The position numbers and the translations under genes were made by a program. Positions 1-8,966 of a stretch of DNA of 64,000 nucleotides are shown piece after piece; positions within the stretch are counted from its first letter, which is position 1, and each line of letters starts with the position of its first letter. This DNA is from Lichenicola sp965198575 (lineage in GTDB: Bacteria; Pseudomonadota; Alphaproteobacteria; Acetobacterales; Acetobacteraceae): NCBI RefSeq assembly GCF_965198575.1, contig NZ_OZ240671.1, forward strand, positions 1,116,001 to 1,180,000, given 5' to 3'. The notes beneath the pieces were generated by a model. That model searched no databases, was not told where the DNA came from, and saw only the letters and a list, made by a program, of their open reading frames with translations.

Positions 1-1
1 C

Positions 2-1135
2 GCCGGCCTCGAGGAGCAGCTCGACGACATCTCCGACGGCCGGGCCGACTGGCGCGCGGTGATGGCGAAGTTCTGGGAAGCGTTCAGCGTCGCCGTCGCG
101 GCCACCAAGGACCTCAAGATTTCCGACGTCATCGACGCGCTCGATGCCGATCTCGGGCCGCACTTCTTCCCCGAGCCCGAGGATGGCAGTGACCCGCGCG
201 TGTGCAAGGCGTGCGGCAACGGCCGGCTCGGGCTGAAGCTCGGCCGCTATGGCAGCTTCATCGGCTGCTCGAACTATCCGGCGTGCCAGTTCACCCGGCG
301 GCTGGTGATCGACGCCAAGGAAGGCGATGCCGGCGGCACCCTGACGGAAGGGATGCGTGCCCTCGGCGCCCACCCCGACACCGGCGAGGATGTCGTGGTC
401 AAGCGTGGGCCGTGGGGGCTGTATGTGCAGCAGGGCGAGCCGGACCCCACCGACAAGAAGGCCAAGCCGAAGCGCACCAGCCTGCCCAAGGGGTTCGAGG
501 GCGACACGGTGACGCTCGACCAGGCGGTCGGGCTGCTGTCGCTGCCGCGGCTGATCGGGCTGCATCCGGAGATGGGCGAGCCGATCGAGGCGGGGATCGG
601 GCGGTTCGGGCCGTACGTGAAGATGGGCGCGATCTTCGCGTCGCTGGAGAAGGATGACGACATCCTCCAGGTCGGCATGAACCGGGCGATGGACGTGCTC
701 GGCAAGAAGCTGGCCTCGGTGCGGTCGCTGGGCGAGCATCCCAAGGACAAGGAGGCGGTGCTGGTCCGCAAGGGCCGGTTCGGGCCGTACGTGCAGCACG
801 GTCAGATGGTCGCCAACCTGCCGCGTGACCGCAGCATGGAGGATTTCACCTTCGAGGAGGCGCTGCCGCTGCTCGCCGAGAAGGGCAAGATGCTGAAGCC
901 CAAGGGCAAGAAGGGCGCGACCGTAAAGGCGAAGCCGGTCCGCAAGGCACCTGCGAAGGCGGCGGCGTCGGATGCGCTGCCTGTGGTGGCCAAGCGTGCG
1001 GCGCCTGCGAAGGCGGGGGCAAAGCCGGCTGCGAAGGTGGTCAAGAAGGCCGCCGCGAAGCCGAAGCCGGCCACCAAGGTCGCTGCGGCCAAAGTCGCTA
1101 GCAGCGCCACCAACCGCCCCAAGACGCGCGCCTGA
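2..1135 (+). CDS. topA: DNA topoisomerase I, C-terminal part (5' end outside window)
   Basis: This is the C-terminal 377 residues of type IA topoisomerase, which relaxes negative supercoils. The reading frame is open from base 2 and the true start lies upstream of the window. A four-cysteine zinc ribbon (CKAC at about base 203, then C-x5-C ending near base 290) is followed by topoisomerase C-terminal repeats, each with a G-R-[FYW]-G-x-Y/F signature (KRGPWGLYVQ, GRFGPYVKM, GRFGPYVQHG). The last 80 or so residues are a Lys/Ala/Pro-rich tail, probably disordered and DNA-binding. The stop overlaps the start of rnr by one base (TGATG), so the two are translationally coupled. The catalytic Toprim and Tyr regions are not in the window. 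Confidence 0.93.
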   Translation, partial: AGLEEQLDDISDGRADWRAVMAKFWEAFSVAVAATKDLKISDVIDALDADLGPHFFPEPEDGSDPRVCKACGNGRLGLKLGRYGSFIGCSNYPACQFTRRLVIDAKEGDAGGTLTEGMRALGAHPDTGEDVVVKRGPWGLYVQQGEPDPTDKKAKPKRTSLPKGFEGDTVTLDQAVGLLSLPRLIGLHPEMGEPIEAGIGRFGPYVKMGAIFASLEKDDDILQVGMNRAMDVLGKKLASVRSLGEHPKDKEAVLVRKGRFGPYVQHGQMVANLPRDRSMEDFTFEEALPLLAEKGKMLKPKGKKGATVKAKPVRKAPAKAAASDALPVVAKRAAPAKAGAKPAAKVVKKAAAKPKPATKVAAAKVASSATNRPKTRA

Positions 1136-3504
1136 TGCGGGAACGGCCGCCCCAGGGCGCGCCGGACCCCGCGCCGGATACCGCACCAAACCCTGCGCCG
1201 GACACCGGTGACACCCCCAGCTCCGCCGCTCCCAGCACCTTGCCGTCGCGTGAGCAGCTGCGCCGCTTCGTGGCAGGGTCGACCGGCCGGGTCGGGAAGC
1301 GCGAGGTGGCCCGCGCCTTCGGGATCGGTCCGGACGACAAACCGGCGTTGCGCACGTTGCTGAAGCAGCTGGAGCGCGAGGGCTTGCTCGCCAATGCGGG
1401 GGCCAAGCGCTTCACCGCACCTGGCCGTCTGCCGGAATCGATGGTGGTGCAGGTCACCGGCACGGATTCCGGTGGTGATCCGCTGGCCCGGCCGGTGAAC
1501 TGGGCCGGCCCCGGTGCGCCGCCCGCCATCTACATGCACCCGGAGCCGAAGGGCCGCCCTGCCCTGGCGCCGGGACAGCGTGTGCTGGCGCGGCTGAAGC
1601 CGATCGGCGGCGGCAAGTACGAGGGCCGCACGCTGAAGCGCATCGAGTCCCAGCCCGGCAGCGTGCTCGGCGTGTTCAGGCCGGTCCCACCGTCCGACGA
1701 GCCATACCGGCGGGGCCAGCCGGTCGAGGCCGGGCGGGTGGTGCCGACGGACCGGCGGGTCAAGGCGGAATGGAGCGTGCCGCCGGGCGAAACCGGTGAG
1801 GCCGAGGCCGACGAGATCGTGCTCGCCGAACCCCTGCCCCATGCCGGCTACGGCCTGAAACCGGTGCGTGTTGTCGAGCGGCTCGGGCGTATCGGCGATG
1901 CCCGCTCGGTCAGCCTGATCTGCCTGCACACCCACGACATTCCCCGCGAATTCCCCGATGAGGCCGTCCGGGAAGCCGAGGCCGCCACCGAGGTTGGGCT
2001 GTCGGGCCGCACCGACCTCCGCGACATCCCCCTGGTCACCATCGACGGCGAGGACGCCCGCGACTTCGACGACGCCGTGTTTGCCGAGCCCGACACAAAT
2101 GCCGGGAACGCCGGCGGCTGGCGGATGATCGTGGCGATCGCCGACGTGGCGCATTACGTCCGCGCCGGATCCGCCCTCGATCGCGAGGCACGGCTGCGCG
2201 GCAACTCGGTGTATTTCCCCGACCGGGTGGTGCCGATGCTGCCCGAGGCGCTTTCGAACGGCTGGTGCTCGCTGCGTCCGGACGAGCCGCGCGGCTGCCT
2301 GTTCGTCGAGCTGCGGATCGATGCCGGTGGCGCCAAGCACGCGCACCGCTTCGGCCGCGGCCTGATGCGCAGCGCCGCCCGCCTCACCTACGACCAGGTG
2401 CAGGCGCTGGCGGACGGCGTCACCGACCCGGACAAACCCGCGCCCGCGCTGCCGGACGGTCTGCTCGCCAGTCTGTACGGCGCATACCGCGCATTGCTGG
2501 CGGCACGCACCCGACGCGGCACGCTCGATCTCGACCTGCCCGAGCGCAAGGTCGTGCTGACCGGGGATGGCCGCGTGGCGTCGATCGCGCCGCGCCCCCG
2601 GATCGACAGCCACCGGCTGATCGAGGAGTTCATGGTGCTGGCCAACGTGGCAGCGGCGCAGGAGCTGGAACGGCTGCACCAACCCTGCATGTACCGGGTG
2701 CATGCGCCGCCTTCGCCGGAAAAGCTCGAGACCCTGCGCGGCGTCCTCGGCACGCTGGACATCAGGCTGAAGCCCGCCGGCGAGATCAGGCCGGCCGACC
2801 TCGACCAGGTGCTGAGCCAGGTCGCCGGCACCGAGCAGTCGGCGATGGTCAACGAGATGGTGCTGCGCGCGCAGTCCCAGGCCGAGTACAGCCCCGACAA
2901 CCAGGGCCATTTCGGATTAGCGCTGGCCGAGTATGCCCACTTCACCAGCCCGATCCGCCGCTATGCCGACCTGCTGGTGCACCGGGCGCTGATCGCCGGG
3001 CTGCGGCTGGGCGATGACGGCCTGAAACGCGACGCGGCCGAGGGTGCCGGCGGCTTCACCGACACCGGCGAACACATCACCCGGACCGAGCGGCGGGCGG
3101 CTCTGGCCGAGCGCGACGCGATCGACCGTTACATCGCTGCACACATGGCGGACAAAATCGGCGCGAGCTTCGAGGCGCGGATTTCCGGCGTGACCCGGTT
3201 CGGGCTTTTCGTCACATTGCTGGAGACGGGCGCCAGCGGGTTGGTGCCGATCTCCTCGCTCAGCGCCCTTGGGGCCGATGATTTCTGGATGCATGACGAA
3301 GCCGCACAGGCGCTGACCGGCAGGCGCTCGGGCCGGTCCTACAGCCTGACCCAGAGGGTTCGGGTGCGGCTGGTGGAGGCAACGCCGCTCACCGGCGGCC
3401 TGCTGTTCTCGCTGGACGAGGACCTGGCTGGTGCGTTGGCCACCAGGCAGCCGGGCGGTGTCGCACCGGAGCGAAATCGGGGACGCGGCAAGCTCCGTCC
3501 GTGA
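1135..3504 (+). CDS. rnr: ribonuclease R
   Basis: A 3'-5' processive exoribonuclease of the RNB family (789 aa) that degrades structured RNA. After a Pro-rich N-terminus there is a winged-helix segment (about residues 38-90), then cold-shock-type OB folds, then the RNB catalytic domain with the metal-binding motif DGEDARDFDDA at about residues 304-314. An S1 RNA-binding domain follows at about residues 675-760 (ARISGVTRFGLFVTLLETG), with a short basic tail. The length is typical of RNase R. The ATG overlaps the topA stop by one base and no independent ribosome-binding site is needed. A topA-rnr pairing is common in alphaproteobacteria. Confidence 0.95.
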   Translation: MRERPPQGAPDPAPDTAPNPAPDTGDTPSSAAPSTLPSREQLRRFVAGSTGRVGKREVARAFGIGPDDKPALRTLLKQLEREGLLANAGAKRFTAPGRLPESMVVQVTGTDSGGDPLARPVNWAGPGAPPAIYMHPEPKGRPALAPGQRVLARLKPIGGGKYEGRTLKRIESQPGSVLGVFRPVPPSDEPYRRGQPVEAGRVVPTDRRVKAEWSVPPGETGEAEADEIVLAEPLPHAGYGLKPVRVVERLGRIGDARSVSLICLHTHDIPREFPDEAVREAEAATEVGLSGRTDLRDIPLVTIDGEDARDFDDAVFAEPDTNAGNAGGWRMIVAIADVAHYVRAGSALDREARLRGNSVYFPDRVVPMLPEALSNGWCSLRPDEPRGCLFVELRIDAGGAKHAHRFGRGLMRSAARLTYDQVQALADGVTDPDKPAPALPDGLLASLYGAYRALLAARTRRGTLDLDLPERKVVLTGDGRVASIAPRPRIDSHRLIEEFMVLANVAAAQELERLHQPCMYRVHAPPSPEKLETLRGVLGTLDIRLKPAGEIRPADLDQVLSQVAGTEQSAMVNEMVLRAQSQAEYSPDNQGHFGLALAEYAHFTSPIRRYADLLVHRALIAGLRLGDDGLKRDAAEGAGGFTDTGEHITRTERRAALAERDAIDRYIAAHMADKIGASFEARISGVTRFGLFVTLLETGASGLVPISSLSALGADDFWMHDEAAQALTGRRSGRSYSLTQRVRVRLVEATPLTGGLLFSLDEDLAGALATRQPGGVAPERNRGRGKLRP

Positions 3505-3632
3505 GGATCCCGTCTCCCAGAGGCTGCTGTCGGCTGCTGCGCCGCGCGATGATCGGCGTCCGCGCCCGCCTCGCGAGGGTGCGTCGAAGGACGGTGCCAT
3601 CGCACCATCCACATCCAGGCCATGGCCGCGCC

Positions 3633-5393
3633 ATGCGCATGACAGGCCGCAGCGCGATCCTGCTTCTCTGCCTGGCGCTGGCCTGGATGCTGCTGCCCGC
3701 ACTCCCTGTCCGGGCACAGGGCGAACCCGCGAGCCCGGCCGCAACCCTGCCCCCGAGCCCACCCGCCACGCTCGACCAAACACTGGTCGCCGGCGTCATC
3801 GAGACCGCCCTCACCGTGCTGCAGCCGCGCACCCTCGAGCCGCACACGGCGCGCCAGCTTACCATCTGGGGACTGAACGGCCTCACCGCGATCGATCCCG
3901 GCCTGACCGTCGAGGACACCGCCTCCCCGTCCGGCGACAGTCCCGTCGCCGCGACCCCGGGCACCAGGACTGCAGTTCCCGCGCCCGTTCCCGCGCCCGG
4001 GCCGGTCCGCCTCGCGACCCCACAGGGCACCCTGTTCTCCGAGGCCGCACCCGCCGCCGATGACAGCGCCGGCTGGGCTCGCCTCGCGGCCGGCATGACG
4101 GAAGCCGCCTGGTCGAGCTCATCGCTGATCCGCCAGGCCGGGCAGCAGGGCGTGCTGCAGAGCTTCTTCGACGAGCTGTGCAACCACCTCGACCCGTATT
4201 CGCGCTACGTCGCCCCCGCCCCGGCCAATACCGAGCGGGCCGCGCGCAGTGGCGGCACGGCCAGTGCCGGCATCACCCTGGCGCGCTTCGGACGCACGAT
4301 GGTGGTGGCTGCGGTCAACGCCAACGGGCCCGCCTGGAGTGCCGGGATCACCGTCGGCGGCCGGCTGGTGGCGGTCGACGGGCATCCGGTTCGCGGCCAG
4401 ACGCCCGAGGTCGTCAGCAGCTGGCTGCAGGGCGATCCCGGCAGCCAGGTGGTGGTGACGATCGCGCCCGCCGAGGGTCGCGGCCAGGTCAACTACCCGC
4501 TGGTGCGCGCCGCGGTGCCGCCGGAGACGGTCTTCGCCTTCAGCAACGGCAACATCGTGGTGATGCGGGTGACCGGCTTCTCCGCCGACACCGCCCAGGA
4601 GATGAGCCAGTTCCTCGACCAGGCGACCGATGACGGCAGTACCGTCGGCAGCGGCGGCCCGGGCACGAAGCATCACCTGCGCGGCCTGATCTTCGACCTG
4701 CGCGGCAATCGCGGCGGCCTGCTGCAGCAGGCGGTGACGTCGGTCGCCCTGGTGCTCGACCACGGCATCGCCGTCACCGCACGCGGGCGCGATCCGCAGG
4801 CAAACCACGTCTGGGCGGTGCAGGGCGGCGACCTGACCGAAGGGGTGCCGATCGTGGTGCTGGTCGATGGCCGCACCGCCAGTGCCGCCGAGATCATGGC
4901 CGCAGCCCTCGCCGATCATCGCCGCGCCGTGATCGTCGGCAGTGCCACGCTGGGCAAGGGGCTGGTGCAGACGATCGCGCAGCTGCCGGATGGCGGCGAA
5001 TTGTTCGTGACCTGGAGCCGGGTGCTGGCGCCTCTCGGGTGGCCGCTGCAAGGGCTGGGGGTGATCCCGCAGGTCTGCACCAGCCTCGGCCAGGCGAAAC
5101 TCGACCAGCAGCTGCAGGACCTCGCCGCCGGGGTGTTCGACGAACGTGAGGCGGTGGTCGAGAGCCGCGCCGCACGATCGCCGCTGCCGGTGGCGCGCAT
5201 CCTCGAGTTGCGCGCGGCCTGCCCCGCGGCAATCGGCAGCGACGCCGACCTGGATGCGGCGCGCTCGCTGCTGGACATGCCCGGCGCCTACCAGGCAGCC
5301 CTGGTCCCGGTCGGCATCGCCGGCGACGTGGCGGCAGGTGGCACCCTCGCAGGCGGCGGCAGCGCCAGGGCCGAGCAGGATCAGGGACGATGA
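3633..5393 (+). CDS. S41 family C-terminal processing peptidase (CtpA-like), exported
   Basis: A serine protease with a Ser-Lys dyad, expected in the periplasm. I start it at ATG 3633 (ATG 3639 also possible) because a signal peptide follows directly (ILLLCLALAWMLLPALPVRAQ); the longer open frame back to 3501 adds only basic residues and overlaps rnr. A PDZ domain lies at about residues 208-295. In the S41 core, the DGRTASAAE motif gives nucleophile Ser417 and the TLGKGLVQT motif gives Lys442. The 25-residue spacing equals that of E. coli Prc (S452/K477). A Pro/Ala-rich insert fills residues 60-130. The 3' end overlaps the next gene by four bases (ATGA). Confidence 0.88.
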   Translation: MRMTGRSAILLLCLALAWMLLPALPVRAQGEPASPAATLPPSPPATLDQTLVAGVIETALTVLQPRTLEPHTARQLTIWGLNGLTAIDPGLTVEDTASPSGDSPVAATPGTRTAVPAPVPAPGPVRLATPQGTLFSEAAPAADDSAGWARLAAGMTEAAWSSSSLIRQAGQQGVLQSFFDELCNHLDPYSRYVAPAPANTERAARSGGTASAGITLARFGRTMVVAAVNANGPAWSAGITVGGRLVAVDGHPVRGQTPEVVSSWLQGDPGSQVVVTIAPAEGRGQVNYPLVRAAVPPETVFAFSNGNIVVMRVTGFSADTAQEMSQFLDQATDDGSTVGSGGPGTKHHLRGLIFDLRGNRGGLLQQAVTSVALVLDHGIAVTARGRDPQANHVWAVQGGDLTEGVPIVVLVDGRTASAAEIMAAALADHRRAVIVGSATLGKGLVQTIAQLPDGGELFVTWSRVLAPLGWPLQGLGVIPQVCTSLGQAKLDQQLQDLAAGVFDEREAVVESRAARSPLPVARILELRAACPAAIGSDADLDAARSLLDMPGAYQAALVPVGIAGDVAAGGTLAGGGSARAEQDQGR

Positions 5394-5728
5394 CCGAGGC
5401 GCGCCTCAAGGCCGGGATCTGGACCAGTGCCGTGCTGCGCCGGGCGCACCAGCTCGGGCGATCCGGCATGGTGCTGCGGCGTGGCGACGCCGATGCCGGC
5501 GGCATCCTGGTGGTGCTGCGCGACCGCGATGGCCGGATGCTGGTGCTGACCCAGGCGCGAACCCTGGACGGCGAGCCGGCCTGGAGCCGCGGCACCGGGC
5601 CGACACCTGTCGATCAGGACGCGGTTGACGCGTATGTTACCCGGCAGGTGACGCGCGATCCGGACCTTTGGGTGCTCGAGATCGACGGGCCCGACCTGAC
5701 GCCGACCTTCGAGGCGATCATCGTCTGA
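5390..5728 (+). CDS. DUF1491 family protein
   Basis: A 112-residue soluble protein of the alphaproteobacterial DUF1491 family; function unknown. Recognisable features are the N-terminal LKAGIWTSAVLRRA segment, the central MVLRRGDADAGGILVVLR block and the C-terminal TRDPDLWVLEIDG motif. It overlaps the S41 protease by four bases and is probably co-translated with it. No signal peptide or membrane segment is visible. Confidence 0.85.
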   Translation: MTEARLKAGIWTSAVLRRAHQLGRSGMVLRRGDADAGGILVVLRDRDGRMLVLTQARTLDGEPAWSRGTGPTPVDQDAVDAYVTRQVTRDPDLWVLEIDGPDLTPTFEAIIV

Positions 5729-5780
5729 TCGTGCCTGCGCCACGGCTCACGTCCTCGACACCGAACTTCATAGGCGGCTG

Positions 5781-6587
5781 ATGCCTTATGGCCGGACCGA
5801 CCCAGGAGTGAAGACCATTTCCGACCTCGCCCAAGTCTCGGCTCTCGCAGTGCCGCGTATCGCCGCCACCCCCGCCGCGCGCAGCCGCACCGCCCGCTCG
5901 CAGGCGGCCCTGCACCGGCTGTTCGCACGCAGCCGGGCGATCCGCCGCCTCACCGTCGGCACCCTGGCACGCATCGAGCTCGGCATCCTCGGCGGCCACA
6001 AGCAGCGCCCGACGATGCAGCTGATCCGCAGGGTGCGCGGCGAACGTGAGAGCCTGCTCAGCGGCAACGAGGCGTTCATGATCCACTCGCTGGCGCGCAC
6101 GCAGCGTGCTGTGGGTGGCGTGATGGCCGAGGTCGGCGTGTTCCAGGGTTGCTCGGCGAAGCTGATCAGCCTGGGTGCGAAACCCGACGAGCTGCATCTG
6201 TTCGACACCTTCGAGGGTCTGCCTGAACCGGATCGTGCCGAGCGCAAGTCGATGCGCCGGGGTCATTACGCGGCGTCGCTCGAGGCGGTGCAGGCGTATC
6301 TGGCGGACCAGCCGAACCTCGTGTTCCACAAGGGCATGTTCACCGGCCGCGACGTCGCGTGCGCAGACCGGAAATTCTCGCTGGTGCATCTCGATGTCGA
6401 CCTGAAGGACGGCACGCTGGCCTGCCTCGAGTTCTTCTACCCACGCATGCTGCCCGGCGGCATCATCGTCAGCCACGATTATTCGTATCTGGCCGGCGTG
6501 CACGAGGCGTTTGACGAGTTCCTGGCTGACAAGCCGGAGCGCGTCGTCGAGCTGCCCACGTCGCAGGCGATGCTGATCAAGAGCTGA
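5781..6587 (+). CDS. TylF/MycF-like SAM-dependent O-methyltransferase
   Basis: A class I methyltransferase of the macrocin O-methyltransferase type (268 aa). The SAM-binding glycine-rich loop is MAEVGVFQGCSA followed by HLFDTFEGLPEPD, where the acidic residue closes the strand-2 motif; LVHLDVDLKDGTL and GGIIVSHDYS are the later TylF family motifs. Family members methylate sugars or small molecules, often in surface-glycan or secondary-metabolite clusters; the substrate here is unknown. The ATG at 5781 has an AGGCGG-like ribosome-binding site just upstream. A sulfotransferase lies 320 bp downstream, so surface-molecule decoration is plausible but inferred. Confidence 0.82.
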   Translation: MPYGRTDPGVKTISDLAQVSALAVPRIAATPAARSRTARSQAALHRLFARSRAIRRLTVGTLARIELGILGGHKQRPTMQLIRRVRGERESLLSGNEAFMIHSLARTQRAVGGVMAEVGVFQGCSAKLISLGAKPDELHLFDTFEGLPEPDRAERKSMRRGHYAASLEAVQAYLADQPNLVFHKGMFTGRDVACADRKFSLVHLDVDLKDGTLACLEFFYPRMLPGGIIVSHDYSYLAGVHEAFDEFLADKPERVVELPTSQAMLIKS

Positions 6588-6603
6588 GCTGCTTTCGATA
6601 TCC

Positions 6604-6628
6604 CCGGCGCGTCGTGCAGGCGCGCCGG
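6604..6628. terminator. inverted repeat between convergent genes
   Basis: An 8-bp perfect inverted repeat (CCGGCGCG / CGCGCCGG) with a 9-nt loop sits between the ends of the methyltransferase and the small lipoprotein gene. No T tract follows on either strand, so a terminator role is only likely from position. Confidence 0.4.
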
Positions 6629-6638
6629 CAGACGTGCC

Positions 6639-6854
6639 CTAGTGGCCGCCGTACGCAGCCGGCCCACCGGCATTCGACTTGATCGACGCGTCGCCCATGC
6701 CGTTGCCGTTGACGCCGGTATCGGTGCCCGACAGCATGCTCCCGGTCGAGGCCGCCTCCTGATGATGCATGGACGGCGTGTAGGTATTGTCGCAGGCGGC
6801 GACGCCAAACAGGCAGACCAAGCCGGCCATCACGGCAACAACCTTGTTCGTCAT
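6639..6854 (-). CDS. small lipoprotein
   Basis: A 71-residue predicted lipoprotein. The signal peptide MTNKVVAVMAGLVCLFGVAAC ends in the lipobox VAAC, giving a lipidated Cys21 and a mature peptide of about 51 residues rich in Gly, Ser, Asn and Thr. The start is set by GGAG eleven bases upstream and by the lipobox; the open frame continues to 7475 but that part is a shadow of the TPR gene. Function unknown. A palindrome lies across its leader. Confidence 0.7.
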   Translation of the reverse strand: MTNKVVAVMAGLVCLFGVAACDNTYTPSMHHQEAASTGSMLSGTDTGVNGNGMGDASIKSNAGGPAAYGGH

Positions 6855-6865
6855 TCGTGGTACTC

Positions 6866-6879
6866 CATTACATGTAATG
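6866..6879. promoter_or_regulatory. 14-bp perfect palindrome, candidate operator
   Basis: CATTACATGTAATG is a perfect palindrome in an otherwise GC-rich region. It lies just upstream of the GGAG ribosome-binding site of the small lipoprotein gene and 31 bp before the divergent TPR-sulfotransferase start. Its placement fits an operator for a dimeric regulator acting on one or both genes; the regulator is unknown. Confidence 0.4.
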
Positions 6880-6910
6880 AAGAGTAGCGTCATGCAGCCC
6901 ATCCCTGTCC

Positions 6911-8878
6911 ATGGCAAGTGAAACGTCGGACTCGCGAGCCCGTGCAGAGGCGGTAGCATCGTTCCAGATCGGCAACTACAAGCTGGCGGTGCGGCTGCTG
7001 CCCCCCGTGCTGGCGCGACATCCCGCCGACGTGCTTCTGCTGCGGCTGCATGGCATGGCGCTGGTGCGGGCCGGCGCCGCGGCCGACGGGGTGCCGTATT
7101 TGGCTCAGGCGGCGCGGCTGGCCCCGGGCGATGCGCTGTCCGCGACCTGGCACGGGATCGGTCTGCATTCGGCCGGACATCATGCCGAGGCCGCACGGGC
7201 GCTGCAGACAGCATCCGCCTTGGCACCGGGCGATCCGGCGCCGCTGATCCACCTGTCACGTGCCCTCTTGACGCTCGGCCAGCCGCAGGAGGCCCTTGCC
7301 GCCGCCCGGCGCGCCGTGTCGCTCGCACCGCGGCTGCTCGATGCGGAGCGTGCCGCCCGGCTGTCGGAGCTGGCGGTTCTGCAGGCAACCGCCACGACCA
7401 CGCCGGCCGCCCTGGCAGAGGCCTGGCTGGCGCTCGGCCGGATCTGCATGCGGCTGGACAAGGTGATGGATGCACGCGCGGCCTTCACCGAGGCGCTCGG
7501 CCTGCAACGGCTGCATCCGGAGGCTGCGTGCGAGCTGGCCCTCGTGGAGCATCTGTGCGGCCAGCCGATGGCCGCGACCGCGCGACTGCAGGTGCTGCTG
7601 GACCGCGAACCCGGATGCCTGACGGGCCGCCTCGCACTTGCCAGCCGTTTGCTGCTCGAGGACGGGGCCGCCGCCGCCCTTGCCCTCCTGGACGCGGCGA
7701 CACCGGCCGACGGCGCGCTGCGAGCCCATTGGCACGCGCAACGGACGCAGGCCCTGATCGGGCTCGGGCGTGACGAGGCCGCGTCCCGCGAGCTGGCTCT
7801 GGCCGAACGGCACCGACTGCCGGAACTGGAGCTCCTGCTGACATGGCAGCGCTTCGTGCTGGCGCGGCGGCTCGGACGACCGGAGGCAGCGGTGTTCGCC
7901 GACCGGGTGACGCGCCTGGCCACGATCCGCGAGGCTGGCACGCTCGAGCAGCGGATCGACGCGCATTTCGACCTGGCCGACCTGGCGCGGCTGGAACATC
8001 GGCACGCGGCGGCATTCGAATACGTTCAGCGCGGCCACGCACTCCTGCGCGCCGCACAACCCTTTTCGCGCCTTGAGCACGAGCAGCATCTGGGCGCGAT
8101 CATGCGCAGCTTCGACGCGAACCGCCTGGCCAACGGCGCACGCTCGACCGCGGGCGATCCGGCGCCGGTTTTCATCGTCGGGCTGCCGCGTACCGGCACC
8201 ACCCTGCTGGAGCAGATCCTCAGCGCGCACCCGATGGTGCATGGCGCCGGAGAGCGCCTTGCGATCCGCGAGACGCTCGTGCGGCTTACCGGAACCACCG
8301 GCGCCGTGACGGCAACGACGCGCGCGGCTAGCCTGGACGCGGCGGCGCTGACTGCAGCCTCGGCCGACTATCTGGCGGAGTTGCATGCGCTGGCGCCGGA
8401 TGCGGCACGGGTGCTGGACAAGATGCCGGACAACGTCTTCCAGCTCGGCTTCATCGCAACGCTGCTGCCGGGTGCGCGGATCGTGTGCTGTACGCGCGAT
8501 CTTCGCGATGTGGGTGCCTCGATCTTCCAGCACCGTTTCATCGGCCACCATCCGTACGCGCACGACCTGGCCGATCTGGGCTGGTACATGGCCGCCCAGC
8601 AGCGCCTGCTGACGCATTGGCAGTCGAGCCTGCCATCGCCGATATTGATGCTCGATCATGCAGACTGGATCGGCGATTTCGACGCCACGCTGCGTCGCGT
8701 GCTGGCGTTCCTGGATCTGCCGTACGATGCCGCCTGCGAGCGGTTCTTCGAACAGGACCGACGCATCGGTTCCGCCAGCCGAGCCCAGGTGCGGCGTCCG
8801 ATCAATGCGGACGGTGTGGGACGCTGGCGCCTCTGGGCCGAACAGCTCGCACCCATGCTGCACGAGCTGCCGCGGTAG
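6911..8878 (+). CDS. TPR-repeat sulfotransferase family protein
   Basis: A 655-residue protein with an N-terminal array of TPR-like helical repeats (about residues 10-330) and a C-terminal PAPS-dependent sulfotransferase domain. The PAPS 5'-phosphosulfate loop is IVGLPRTGTTLLEQIL (about residue 422). The 3'-phosphate region is within IVCCTRDLRDVGASIFQH, preceded by the conserved DKMPDNVFQLG. Such fusions are common in alphaproteobacteria and probably sulfate a protein or carbohydrate acceptor, with the TPR part recruiting it. No signal peptide, so it is cytoplasmic. A strong hairpin terminates transcription right after it. Confidence 0.88.
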   Translation: MASETSDSRARAEAVASFQIGNYKLAVRLLPPVLARHPADVLLLRLHGMALVRAGAAADGVPYLAQAARLAPGDALSATWHGIGLHSAGHHAEAARALQTASALAPGDPAPLIHLSRALLTLGQPQEALAAARRAVSLAPRLLDAERAARLSELAVLQATATTTPAALAEAWLALGRICMRLDKVMDARAAFTEALGLQRLHPEAACELALVEHLCGQPMAATARLQVLLDREPGCLTGRLALASRLLLEDGAAAALALLDAATPADGALRAHWHAQRTQALIGLGRDEAASRELALAERHRLPELELLLTWQRFVLARRLGRPEAAVFADRVTRLATIREAGTLEQRIDAHFDLADLARLEHRHAAAFEYVQRGHALLRAAQPFSRLEHEQHLGAIMRSFDANRLANGARSTAGDPAPVFIVGLPRTGTTLLEQILSAHPMVHGAGERLAIRETLVRLTGTTGAVTATTRAASLDAAALTAASADYLAELHALAPDAARVLDKMPDNVFQLGFIATLLPGARIVCCTRDLRDVGASIFQHRFIGHHPYAHDLADLGWYMAAQQRLLTHWQSSLPSPILMLDHADWIGDFDATLRRVLAFLDLPYDAACERFFEQDRRIGSASRAQVRRPINADGVGRWRLWAEQLAPMLHELPR

Positions 8879-8909
8879 AACCGCCGGCCTGTCTGCACGA
8901 AACGCGAAA

Positions 8910-8937
8910 GGCCGTGCGACCCCAAGGTCGCACGGCC
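8910..8937. terminator. 12-bp stem hairpin terminator, bidirectional
   Basis: GGCCGTGCGACC and its exact complement flank a CCAA loop. It lies between the convergent ends of the sulfotransferase and TonB-receptor genes and should serve both strands. Confidence 0.8.
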
Positions 8938-8966
8938 CTCCGTCATATCAGGCTATGGTCAGGCGA

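Noticed and set aside
802..2910. 702-codon minus-strand open frame opposite topA/rnr
   Set aside because: Low-complexity Arg/Gly/His/Gln translation with no domain, fully opposite conserved genes.
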